From Phenylobacterium zucineum HLK1 (GTDB lineage Bacteria; Pseudomonadota; Alphaproteobacteria; Caulobacterales; Caulobacteraceae), in contig NC_011144.1 of assembly GCF_000017265.1 (NCBI RefSeq), positions 1,342,001-1,406,000 on the forward strand: a stretch of 64,000 bases of DNA. Reading direction: 5' to 3'. The number at the start of each line of letters is the position of its first letter. Within the stretch, counting starts at the first letter, position 1. Below the pieces are notes generated by a model. That model was not told where the DNA came from and ran no database searches. It saw only the letters and a program-made list of their open reading frames with translations. Shown here in pieces: positions 1-7,553 of this stretch. Both the position numbers and the translations under genes were made by a program.

Positions 1-337
1 CGAAGCCGGTGATCGAGACGGCGACGTCGGCCTTCGAGGCGGCGAGGGCGCCGTCGGCCATGGCCCTGGCCGCGCGCTCGGAGACCGCGCCGTCGTCCTC
101 CAGCACCTTCAGCGGCACGCCCAGCATCTCGTGCTTGGCCTCGTGGGTGTAGACGACGAAGCCGCGCTCGAAGGCGTGGGAGAGGCCCGGCACGTCGGTC
201 AGCAGCGAGGCCAGCAGCCCGCCGGTGCAGCTCTCGGCGGTGGCCAGCGTCAGCCGGCGATCGCACGCCTCGCGCAGGACGTCCTGGGCGAGGCGGTCGA
301 TCTCGGGAGGCAGGGCGGGTTCGAGCGCCTCGGCCAT
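1..337 (-). CDS. CinA C-terminal-type nicotinamide-nucleotide amidase, partial
   Basis: The gene reads leftward and runs off the window at position 1, so only about 112 N-terminal residues are present. The motif TAESCTGG around residues 28-35, followed by a segment ending AVSITGF, is characteristic of the CinA C-terminal (PncC) family, which deamidates nicotinamide mononucleotide to nicotinic acid mononucleotide in pyridine nucleotide salvage. The ATG at 337 comes only about 10 residues before the family domain begins, which suggests a stand-alone PncC-type protein rather than a full CinA with an N-terminal molybdopterin-binding-like domain. It lies 19 bp downstream of the hemerythrin gene on the same strand and may be co-transcribed with it. 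Confidence 0.85.
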   Translation of the reverse strand, partial: MAEALEPALPPEIDRLAQDVLREACDRRLTLATAESCTGGLLASLLTDVPGLSHAFERGFVVYTHEAKHEMLGVPLKVLEDDGAVSERAARAMADGALAASKADVAVSITGF

Positions 338-356
338 GTGCAGGTCGGCGTCCCGG

Positions 357-926
357 TCAGTGCCTGGCGGCCGAACCGCCCATTTCGGCCATCAGCTCCT
401 CCTTGCGGGCCTTGAGCTGTTCGCCGACGGCCTTCAGGTCCATGTCCGACTTGCGGCACTCGGGGAAGTACTCCTTCTCCTCCTCCTCGACGTGGTGCTC
501 GATCATCTCCTTCAGCACCGTGACCTTGGCGTCGTACATCTCGTCGGAGGGCTTCATCTTCTTGAGCTGGGCCATCAGGTCCCTGGCCGAAGCGTGCTCG
601 ACGACGGCCTCATTGACCGTGTCCTGCTCGTCCACGTGCGGCCGCGACGCGGGATAGAAGATCTCCTCCTCGATCTGCATGTGGACGGCGAGCTCCATGT
701 GGATCTGCTCGTAGATCGCCTGCTTCTTGGCGTCGTCCTCCTTGGCCTTCTCGTACTGGGCGAACAGCTTCTCGACGGCGCGGTGGTCCTGCATCAGCAG
801 GCGGGTCGCCGGATCGCTCTTCGGCGCGGCGGTCTTCTTCGCCGTGCTCTTGCCAGCCGAGGCGGACTTCGACTTCGCGGCGGCGGATTTCGTCTTCTTG
901 GCGGTGGACTGGCTCGCGGCGGCCAT
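357..926 (-). CDS. Hemerythrin HHE-domain protein with a Lys/Ala-rich N-terminal tail
   Basis: The protein has 189 residues. The first 40 or so are a low-complexity Lys/Ala/Ser tail resembling histone H1-like tails. The rest is a four-helix hemerythrin domain with the expected His and acidic ligands: QDHRAVEKLF, then HMQIEEEIFYP, EHASARDLM and EHHVEEEEKEYFP. HHE proteins hold a di-iron centre that binds oxygen or nitric oxide or senses iron and redox state. The Lys-rich tail could contact nucleic acid, but that is inference. No signal peptide is visible, so the protein is probably cytoplasmic. A second, different hemerythrin-fold protein (RIC type) is encoded at 36235. Confidence 0.88.
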   Translation of the reverse strand: MAAASQSTAKKTKSAAAKSKSASAGKSTAKKTAAPKSDPATRLLMQDHRAVEKLFAQYEKAKEDDAKKQAIYEQIHMELAVHMQIEEEIFYPASRPHVDEQDTVNEAVVEHASARDLMAQLKKMKPSDEMYDAKVTVLKEMIEHHVEEEEKEYFPECRKSDMDLKAVGEQLKARKEELMAEMGGSAARH

Positions 927-1036
927 GACGGCTCTCCAGGCTGGGGGCAGGCGTTGTCGGTTGAACCCGCGCGAACGGCCCAGGTTCCTCGGAACGCGGC
1001 CTTGATTTTCCGTTCGCCGGCAGGTCGTTAGGGGCC

Positions 1037-2077
1037 ATGAGCGGACCGGTGGTGACCATTGCGGGGGCGGGCGCCCTGGGTCTCGGCGCGGCCCTGGCCC
1101 TGGCGGACGCCGGATGCCGGGTGACCGTCTGCGATCCGGCGGCGCCGGCGGCCAACGCCTCGGGGGTGGCGGCGGGCATGATCGCCCCGGCCTTCGAGGC
1201 CGTGCTCGACCCGCAGGCGCGACCGCACTTCGAGCTCCTGCTGGCGGCGCGCGACCTGTGGCCGGCCCTGGCCGAGCGGGCCGGGGTGGAGCTGCGCCGC
1301 GACGGCGCCCTGGCCGCCGGGGACGAGGCCTGGCTCGAGGAGGTCGCGCGCGGCCTCGCGGCCCTGGGGTTCAGGGCGATGGAGCTGCCGGGCTCGGCGG
1401 CGCGGGCGATGGCGCCGGGCCTGTCGGAAGACCTGCCGCGCGCCCTGCTGACGCGCGAGGACTGGCGGATCGAGGCCGCCCAGGCCCTTGGCCGGTTGCG
1501 CGCCGCCGCCGAGGCCGCGGGCGTCGCCTTCCGCGCCGAAGCCGTCCGCGAACGCGGCGGCGCCGATGTGCTGATGGTGGCGACCGGGGCGGGCGAGGCG
1601 GATCTCGCGCCCGAGCTGTCCGTGCTCTCGCCGATCAAGGGGCACATCCTGCGCCTGGCGGCGCCCTGGGCGGCCGGCGCCGTGGTGCGTGGCCAGGGCG
1701 CCTATGCGGCGCCCGGCGCGGGGACGATGACCGTCGGGGCGACCATGGAGGCGGGCGTCGCCGACCCGGCGGTGGATCCGGCCAAGGGCGAGCCGCTTCG
1801 CGCCGTCGCGGCGCGGCTGTTCCCGGCGCTGGCCGAGGCGCCCTCCACGCTGGCGGCCGGAATCCGGGCGGCGACGCCCGACGGCCTGCCGATGGTGGGC
1901 TGGAGCGAGGCGCCCGGCGTGCTGCTGGCCGTGGGCGCGCGGCGCAACGGCTGGCTGCTCGCGCCGCTCGTGGCCCAGGTCGTCGCGGCCTGCGTGACGG
2001 GGCGCGATCCCGGCGCGTACGGTCCGCGCTTCGATCCGGCGCGCTTCAGGAAGCCGGGCCTTAGAGGGACGGCATGA
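1037..2077 (+). CDS. thiO: FAD-dependent glycine oxidase/D-amino-acid oxidase family protein (ThiO-like)
   Basis: This 346-residue DAO-fold flavoprotein starts with a dinucleotide-binding segment, AGAGALGLGAALALADAG, followed by an acidic residue ending the second strand. It then has the ThiO-like segment ASGVAAGMIAP near residues 37-47. The C-terminus carries the FAD-closing motif ATPDGLPMVGW and later GARRNGWLLAPL. ThiO converts glycine to iminoglycine for assembly of the thiazole moiety of thiamine. No other thi gene is seen in the window, so the thiamine role is assigned by family resemblance, and a broader amine or D-amino-acid oxidase remains possible. Its stop codon overlaps the next gene's start by 4 bp (ATGA). 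Confidence 0.78.
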   Translation: MSGPVVTIAGAGALGLGAALALADAGCRVTVCDPAAPAANASGVAAGMIAPAFEAVLDPQARPHFELLLAARDLWPALAERAGVELRRDGALAAGDEAWLEEVARGLAALGFRAMELPGSAARAMAPGLSEDLPRALLTREDWRIEAAQALGRLRAAAEAAGVAFRAEAVRERGGADVLMVATGAGEADLAPELSVLSPIKGHILRLAAPWAAGAVVRGQGAYAAPGAGTMTVGATMEAGVADPAVDPAKGEPLRAVAARLFPALAEAPSTLAAGIRAATPDGLPMVGWSEAPGVLLAVGARRNGWLLAPLVAQVVAACVTGRDPGAYGPRFDPARFRKPGLRGTA

Positions 2078-3243
2078 ACGGTTTCTGGCTCACGGACGAG
2101 CAGCAGGCGATCCGCGACGGGGTCCTGCGCCTGTGCGAACGCTTCGACGCCGAGTATTGGCGCCGCACAGACGAGACCGGCGAGTTCCCCGAGGCCTTCG
2201 TCGCGGCCATGGCCGAGGCAGGCTGGCTGGGCGCGGCCATGCCCGTCGAGCTGGGCGGCTCGGGCCTGGGCCTGACCGAGGCCGCCATCGCCATGCAGGC
2301 GGTGGCCGAGAGCGGAGCCGGCTTCTCCGGCGCCAGCGCGCTGCACCTGAACATCTTCGGCCCCATGCCGCTCGCGAAGTTCGGCACGGACGACCAGAAG
2401 CGCAAGCTGATCCCGCGCCTGATCGCGGGCCAGGACCGGATGTGCTTCGGCGTGACCGAACCCGACGCCGGGCTCGACACCACCCGCGTGGCGACCCGCG
2501 CAGTGCGGAGCAACGACGGCTACGTCATCTCGGGCCGGAAGATGTGGACGACCATGGCCCAGCGCGCGACCAAGATGCTGATCGTGGCGCGCACCACGCC
2601 GCGGGAAGAGGTGAAGAAGCCGCACGAGGGCCTCAGCCTGTTCTACGTCGACTTCGACCGCGAGCGGATCCACGCCCGGCCGATCCCGAAGATGGGCCGC
2701 AAGGCGATCGAGTCGAACGCCGTCTTCATCGACGACCTTCACGTGCCCGCGGAGGCCCTGGTGGGCGAGGAGGGGCAGGGCTTTCGCTACCTGCTGGAGG
2801 GGCTGAACCCGGAGCGGGTGCTGATCGCCGCCGAGGCTGTGGGGCTGGGCCGGGCGGCGCTGAGGAAGGCCGCGGCCTATGCGAAGGAACGGGTCGTGTT
2901 CGGCCGGCCGATCGGCCAGAACCAGGGGGTCGCCCATCCGCTGGCCAGGTCCTGGGCCGAGCTGGAGGCTGCCAACCTGATGGCCTTCAAGGCCGCCGCG
3001 CTCTACGACGCCGGCCGCGAGTGCGGGGCCGAGGCGAACGCGGCCAAGTACCTGGCGGGCGAAGCCGGCTTCAACGCCTGCGAGGCGGCGGTGCTGGCGC
3101 ACGGCGGCATGGGCTACGCCAGGGAGTACGACGTCGAGCGCTACTTCCGCGAGGCGATGATCCCGCGCATCGCCCCCGTCAGCCGCGAGATGATCTTCAA
3201 CTACATCGCCGAGCGCGTGCTGGGCCTGCCGAAGAGCTACTGA
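2074..3243 (+). CDS. Acyl-CoA dehydrogenase
   Basis: The protein has 389 residues with the usual three-part acyl-CoA dehydrogenase layout: an N-terminal helical domain, a middle beta domain with FGVTEPDAGLDTT and KMWTTMA, and a C-terminal helical domain with QGVAHPLARSWAELEAA and AHGGMGYAREYDVERYFRE. It should oxidise an acyl-CoA to the 2-enoyl-CoA using FAD and an electron-transferring flavoprotein. In many members the catalytic glutamate lies in a Y-E-G-T motif near the C-terminus; here the equivalent stretch reads RIAPVSREM. That is a known subfamily variant, so substrate and catalytic base are uncertain. It is translationally coupled to the ThiO-like gene upstream. Confidence 0.9.
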   Translation: MNGFWLTDEQQAIRDGVLRLCERFDAEYWRRTDETGEFPEAFVAAMAEAGWLGAAMPVELGGSGLGLTEAAIAMQAVAESGAGFSGASALHLNIFGPMPLAKFGTDDQKRKLIPRLIAGQDRMCFGVTEPDAGLDTTRVATRAVRSNDGYVISGRKMWTTMAQRATKMLIVARTTPREEVKKPHEGLSLFYVDFDRERIHARPIPKMGRKAIESNAVFIDDLHVPAEALVGEEGQGFRYLLEGLNPERVLIAAEAVGLGRAALRKAAAYAKERVVFGRPIGQNQGVAHPLARSWAELEAANLMAFKAAALYDAGRECGAEANAAKYLAGEAGFNACEAAVLAHGGMGYAREYDVERYFREAMIPRIAPVSREMIFNYIAERVLGLPKSY

Positions 3244-3247
3244 AGGC

Positions 3248-3928
3248 CTACCCCAGCCGGAAGCGGATCGGGATGCGCACCTCGCCGCCCTCGACCGGCC
3301 GGCCGTCCACGGTCTTGGGGACCATGCGGAAGTAGCGGGACAGCTTCACGGCGGCGGCGCCGAAGCCCTCGCCGGCTGGCGTCTCCGAGACGACGCGGCA
3401 GCCGGTCAGCGATCCCCTGGCGGTCACGCTGCAGCCGATGGTGGCCGAGCCCTCCACGTCGCGCCGCAGGGCGCGGTCGGGATAGTGGCGGGCCAGTTCC
3501 TCCGCGCCCGGCTGGGTCAGCCAGGTCGGATTGCGGATGACCGGGTCGGCGGGCGGAGGCGCCGGCGGCGGATCCACCTTCAGCTCGGCGACCGGGCCGA
3601 TCGGCGGGGGGCGGATCTCGTCGGGCGGATCGACGGGCAGGGGGGCGATCGGGACGTCGACGGGGTTCGCCGGCTTGTGCGGCGTGATCGCCTTCGGCGG
3701 GTCCTCCTGCAGCTTGGGCGGGGGCTTCTTCGGCAGGATCTCGAGGCCGCCCTGGAGGACGGGCGGCTCGTAGAGCCTCACCTCGGGCGGGGCGAACTGG
3801 GCGATGGCGAGGTAGGCGGCGACGCCGGCGTGGGCCGCCAGAGAGGCGGCGACGACCACCGCCCTGGTCGGCGAGAGCCGCCGACCCTTCCAGGGCGCCG
3901 GGACGGGGACGGAGAGATGGATGGCCAT
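3248..3928 (-). CDS. TonB family energy transducer
   Basis: This 226-residue protein has one N-terminal membrane segment (about residues 22-45, with [20 protein letters not shown]). A proline- and lysine-rich periplasmic spacer of about 80 residues follows. The C-terminal TonB-like domain contains [18 protein letters not shown] and ends in RIPIRFRLG. TonB proteins transmit proton-motive force from ExbB/ExbD to outer-membrane TonB-dependent receptors. No exbB or exbD is nearby, so this is probably one of several dispersed TonB paralogues. The ATG at 3928 is preceded by a good AGGAGG ribosome site. The gene converges on the acyl-CoA dehydrogenase with only 4 bp between their stops. Confidence 0.87.
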   Translation of the reverse strand: MAIHLSVPVPAPWKGRRLSPTRAVVVAASLAAHAGVAAYLAIAQFAPPEVRLYEPPVLQGGLEILPKKPPPKLQEDPPKAITPHKPANPVDVPIAPLPVDPPDEIRPPPIGPVAELKVDPPPAPPPADPVIRNPTWLTQPGAEELARHYPDRALRRDVEGSATIGCSVTARGSLTGCRVVSETPAGEGFGAAAVKLSRYFRMVPKTVDGRPVEGGEVRIPIRFRLG

Positions 3929-4015
3929 GACGCGCCTCCTGGTCTACATGCGTAAGATATTACATGTGTGATCTTCCGGCTTACAGTTGTCAACCGGCGG
4001 CTGCGCGGAACATGG

Positions 4016-4030
4016 TTAGCGGCGCGTTAA
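4016..4030 (+). promoter_or_regulatory. Candidate CtrA binding site
   Basis: The sequence is TTAG-N7-TTAA, one mismatch from the Caulobacter CtrA consensus TTAA-N7-TTAA, and it continues into TTAACCAT. It lies 26 bp before the lytic transglycosylase start. It also sits inside a larger dyad with 8-bp arms (CATGGTTA at 4011-4018 and TAACCATG at 4028-4035). CtrA is the cell-cycle master regulator in this order, so the transglycosylase gene may be cell-cycle controlled. This assignment is by pattern only. Confidence 0.5.
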
Positions 4031-4055
4031 CCATGGCGGGCGCACTGCTGGACCC

Positions 4056-4877
4056 ATGGCCGTCCAGGGGATTCGCGGGATCGTCGAGGCTGCGATCGAT
4101 CGCGCCTCCAAGGCGACCGGCGTCGATTTCAGCTTCCTGATGAAGACCGCCCATCGGGAGAGCGGCTTCAACCCGACCGCGCGGGCGTCCACCTCGTCGG
4201 CGGCGGGACTGTTCCAGTTCGTGGAGCAGACGTGGCTGCAGACCCTGAAGACCCACGGCTCGAAGTACGGCTACGCCCGCTACGCCGAGCTGATCTCCCA
4301 GGGGGCGGACGGCCGCTACAGGGTGGAGGGCAAGGAGGCCCGCCGGGCGGTCATGGACCTGCGGCTCGACCCGCACGCGGCCTCGCTGATGGCGGGCGAG
4401 CTGGCCTCGGACCACGCCTCGTACCTGAAGGGCCGGACCGGCCGCACGCCGACGGCGGGCGAGCTCTACGCCGCCCATTTCCTCGGGCCGCAGGGTTCGG
4501 CCAAGCTGATCGAGGCTGTGCAGGCGCGGCCCGGCGCCTCGGCGGCGGCCCTGTTCCCCGACGCCGCCCGGGCCAACAAGTCGATCTTTTACCGCGAAGG
4601 CCGTCCTGCCACGGTTTCGGAGGTCTATGCGAACCTCACCCGCACCGCCGGCGACCACCAGGCGGTCGGCGGCGCCCGCAGCCCCGACGAGGACGGCGGC
4701 TTCATCCAGTACGCCTCGGCCCGCCGGCTCTCGCGGCAGCGTGACGAGGAGGCGCTGATCGCCCTGATCCTCAAGGGCTCGCAGCCCTCGGACCAGCTGG
4801 GCGTCGGCAGCCGGCTGACCGGCTCGCTGTTCACCTCCGAGATGCTGAAGATGCTGTCGGACAGCCGCGAGGGTTAG
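4056..4877 (+). CDS. Soluble lytic transglycosylase-like protein (SLT domain)
   Basis: The protein has 273 residues. A lysozyme-like SLT domain begins near residue 20, with the catalytic-type glutamate in KTAHRESGFNP (about E35), then SSAAGLFQFVEQTWLQ and AGELYAAHFLGPQGSAKL. These motifs indicate cleavage of the MurNAc-GlcNAc bond with formation of 1,6-anhydro-MurNAc. No signal peptide is visible from the chosen ATG, so export would need an unconventional route or another start. Related Caulobacterales proteins are tied to flagellar or envelope assembly. A CtrA-like box lies just upstream, in keeping with a cell-cycle-linked role. The C-terminal third is not recognised. Confidence 0.82.
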   Translation: MAVQGIRGIVEAAIDRASKATGVDFSFLMKTAHRESGFNPTARASTSSAAGLFQFVEQTWLQTLKTHGSKYGYARYAELISQGADGRYRVEGKEARRAVMDLRLDPHAASLMAGELASDHASYLKGRTGRTPTAGELYAAHFLGPQGSAKLIEAVQARPGASAAALFPDAARANKSIFYREGRPATVSEVYANLTRTAGDHQAVGGARSPDEDGGFIQYASARRLSRQRDEEALIALILKGSQPSDQLGVGSRLTGSLFTSEMLKMLSDSREG

Positions 4878-4959
4878 CGCCCGAGGCTAGCCGGCGCCGC
4901 GGGAGCGCCCATATCAGCGATACGCGGGGCCGGGCGGCTCCCTCCAGGGCCGCACGACA

Positions 4960-6300
4960 ATGACCCCCTTCTACAACCTGCTCGGCAACAACCTCGTCGC
5001 GAACGTCGTGAACTTCACGGTGTGGTTCGCGCTGACGTTCTGGGTCTACCTCGAGACCCGCTCGGTGTTCGCCACCGGCATGATCGCGGGCATCTACCTG
5101 GTGCTCACGGCGGCCTCCGGCATCTGGTTCGGCAGCCTCGTCGACCATCACCGCAAGAAGCTGGTGATGCTGGGCTCCAGCGTCGTCTCGATGGTCCTCT
5201 ACGGCCTGTCGCTGGCGCTGCACGAGGCGGCGCCCGAGGGCAGCCTGCGCGACGTCTCGGGCGCGAGCCTGTGGCTGTTCATCTGGCTGGTGATGCTGGG
5301 CGTGATCGCCGGCAACATCCGCAGCATCGCCCTGCCCACCCTGGTGACCGCGCTGATCCCGGAGGACCGGCGCGATCGGGCCAACGGCCTCGTCGGCATG
5401 GTCACCGGCGTGGGCTTCCTGACCACCTCCGTGATCAGCGGCTTCCTCGTGGCCTGGGGCGGGATGCGCTACACGCTCGTGCTGGCGCTCGTCTTCACGG
5501 CGGCGGTCTTCCTGCACCTGGTGTTCGTGCGGGTCGACGAGCCGGCGCCCGCGGCCGCCGCCGGCGAGGCGGCCGCGCCCCGCCGCATCGACCTGGCGGG
5601 CACGCTGCGCGTGATCGGGGCGGTGCCGGGCCTGTTCGCCCTGATCTTCTTCGCCACGTTCAACAACTTCTTGGGCGGCATCTTCATGGCGCTGATGGAC
5701 GCCTACGGCCTGTCGCTGGTCTCGGTGCAGGCCTGGGGGCTTCTGTGGGGCGTGCTGTCGACGGCGTTCATCCTCGCCGGCGTGGTCATCGCCCGCACGG
5801 GCCTCGGCGCCAACCCGCTGCGCACCCTGCTGCTGGTCAACCTGATCATGTGGAGCGTGTGCTGCGTGTTCACCCTGCAGCCCTCGATCTGGCTCCTGGC
5901 GGCCGGCTGCTTCGTCTGGATGTTCCTGGGCCCCTACGCCGAGGCGGCCGAGCACACGACGCTGCAGAAGGTGGTGCCGTTCGAGCGGCAGGGGCGGGTG
6001 TTCGGCTTCGCCCAGTCGGTGGAGCAGGCGGCCTCGCCGCTGACCGCCTTCCTGATGGGGCCGCTGACCCAGTTCATCGTGATCCCGTTCATGACCACGG
6101 GCGCCGGGGCCGCGACGATCGGCGACTGGTTCGGCCGCGGCCCGGACCGGGGGATCGCCCTGGTGTTCACCCTGGCCGGCGTGGTGGGCGTGACCGCCAC
6201 GGTCTTCGCCCTGAACTCCCGGTACTACCGCGAGCTCAGCGCCGCCTATCTGCGCGGCGCCGAGCTGGAGGCCCGGCCGGTCCCCAGCGAGGCGCGGTGA
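4960..6300 (+). CDS. MFS transporter
   Basis: This 446-residue integral membrane protein has many hydrophobic segments spread along its length. The loop GSLVDHHRKKLVMLG between the second and third segments is a recognisable MFS motif A variant (G-x-x-x-D-x-x-x-R/K-K). Members of the family move small molecules by uniport, symport or antiport across the inner membrane. The general arrangement resembles the MFS_3/enterobactin-exporter-like branch, but no substrate can be read from the sequence. An acidic, charged loop around residues 190-205 may be the central cytoplasmic loop. It is probably its own unit, with the next gene on the opposite strand. Confidence 0.85.
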   Translation: MTPFYNLLGNNLVANVVNFTVWFALTFWVYLETRSVFATGMIAGIYLVLTAASGIWFGSLVDHHRKKLVMLGSSVVSMVLYGLSLALHEAAPEGSLRDVSGASLWLFIWLVMLGVIAGNIRSIALPTLVTALIPEDRRDRANGLVGMVTGVGFLTTSVISGFLVAWGGMRYTLVLALVFTAAVFLHLVFVRVDEPAPAAAAGEAAAPRRIDLAGTLRVIGAVPGLFALIFFATFNNFLGGIFMALMDAYGLSLVSVQAWGLLWGVLSTAFILAGVVIARTGLGANPLRTLLLVNLIMWSVCCVFTLQPSIWLLAAGCFVWMFLGPYAEAAEHTTLQKVVPFERQGRVFGFAQSVEQAASPLTAFLMGPLTQFIVIPFMTTGAGAATIGDWFGRGPDRGIALVFTLAGVVGVTATVFALNSRYYRELSAAYLRGAELEARPVPSEAR

Positions 6301-6307
6301 CGGGCCC

Positions 6308-7504
6308 CTACGCCGCCGCGCCGGCCTGCAGCATGGCCTCGATCTGCGCCTCGCCGTAGCCCAGCTCGGCCAGGACCTCGCGGGTGTGCTGGCCCAGCGC
6401 CGGCGCGGGCGGGCGGCGTTCGGCGTCGGCCCCGGGGAAGCGGGCGGGCGCGGCCACCGAGCGGTAGGTACCGCCCTGGCCGTCCTCGATCTCCAGGAAG
6501 GCGCCCGCCGCCGCGGCCTGCGGATCGGCGGCGACCTCGGCCGGGGTCTGCACGGGCGCCCAGACGAGGTCGGCCGCATCCAGCCGCCGGGCGATCTCGT
6601 CGAAGGGCAGGGCGCCGAAGCCCTCGTCGAAGGCCTCGGTCAGGGCCTTGGCGTTCTCGCGGCGGGCCTTGCCGGTGGCGAAGCGTTCGTCGGCGATCAG
6701 GTCCGGGCGTCCGGCCGCCTCGCAGAACGCCTCCCAGCCGCCGCCGGGGCCGCGCGGGTTGTGCACGAACCACCGGCCGTCGGCGCTCTTGTAGAAGTTG
6801 GCCAGGGCGTTGATCGGGTTGTCCCGGGTCCGCGCCGACGCCAGCCGCCCGAACCTGAGCTGCACCGCCAGGTCCGAGCTCATCACGTAGATGCCGGTGG
6901 CCAGCAGCGAGGTCTGGACCAGCCGCCCCACCCCGGTGCGCTCGCGCTCGTAGAGGGCGGCCAGGATCGCCGAGACGGTCGCCAGCGAGGTCGTGTGGTC
7001 GCCCACCCCCGAGCGCAGCAGGAACGGGTCCATGCCCTTGGGCGCGGTCATGTTGGCGACGCCGGCCCGGGCCCAGAAGGCAGTGACGTCGAAGCCGGGC
7101 TTGTGCGCCTCGGGCCCTTCCAGGCCGTAGCCGGTGATGACCGCGTAGACGAGGCGCGGGTTGGCCGCCCGCAGGGTCTCGTCGTCCAGCCCGGCGCGGC
7201 GCAGGGAGGCCGGCCGCACGTTGGTGAGGAAGACGTCGGCCTGCTCGGCCAGCTTCGCCAGCGCCTCCCGCCCCTCCGGCTTCGAGATGTCGAGCACGAC
7301 CCCGCGCTTGCCGCGGTTGTCGAGATCGAAGGTCGGGTTGGCCCCCAGGTCCGTCTTCAGGTCGGCGAAGATGTGGCGCATGGAATCGCCGCCGGGCCGC
7401 TCGACCTTGATCACGTCCGCCCCCCAGTCGCCCAGGATGCAGGCCGCTCCGGGCCCGGCGATATAGGCGGTGAAGTCGACGACCTTCAGGCCCTGCAGCA
7501 GCAC
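6308..7504 (-). CDS. CaiB/BaiF family (class III) CoA-transferase
   Basis: The protein has 398 residues. It opens with LLQGLKVVDFTAYIAGPGAACILGD and continues with VIKVERPGGDSMR, the standard N-terminal signature of class III CoA-transferases. SGVGDHTTSLATVSAIL provides the Asp expected to carry the acyl-CoA ester intermediate. The C-terminal segment AGAFLEIED and LGQHTREVLAELGY also fits the family. It would transfer CoA between carboxylic acids; the substrate is unknown. The start is GTG at 7504, supported by a GAGGGAGG ribosome site. It is not visibly in an operon with its neighbours. Confidence 0.9.
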   Translation of the reverse strand: MLLQGLKVVDFTAYIAGPGAACILGDWGADVIKVERPGGDSMRHIFADLKTDLGANPTFDLDNRGKRGVVLDISKPEGREALAKLAEQADVFLTNVRPASLRRAGLDDETLRAANPRLVYAVITGYGLEGPEAHKPGFDVTAFWARAGVANMTAPKGMDPFLLRSGVGDHTTSLATVSAILAALYERERTGVGRLVQTSLLATGIYVMSSDLAVQLRFGRLASARTRDNPINALANFYKSADGRWFVHNPRGPGGGWEAFCEAAGRPDLIADERFATGKARRENAKALTEAFDEGFGALPFDEIARRLDAADLVWAPVQTPAEVAADPQAAAAGAFLEIEDGQGGTYRSVAAPARFPGADAERRPPAPALGQHTREVLAELGYGEAQIEAMLQAGAAA

Positions 7505-7553
7505 GCGCGCCTCCCTCTGTTTGGAGGCATTTAAACGCGTGTTGGAGGCCTTG

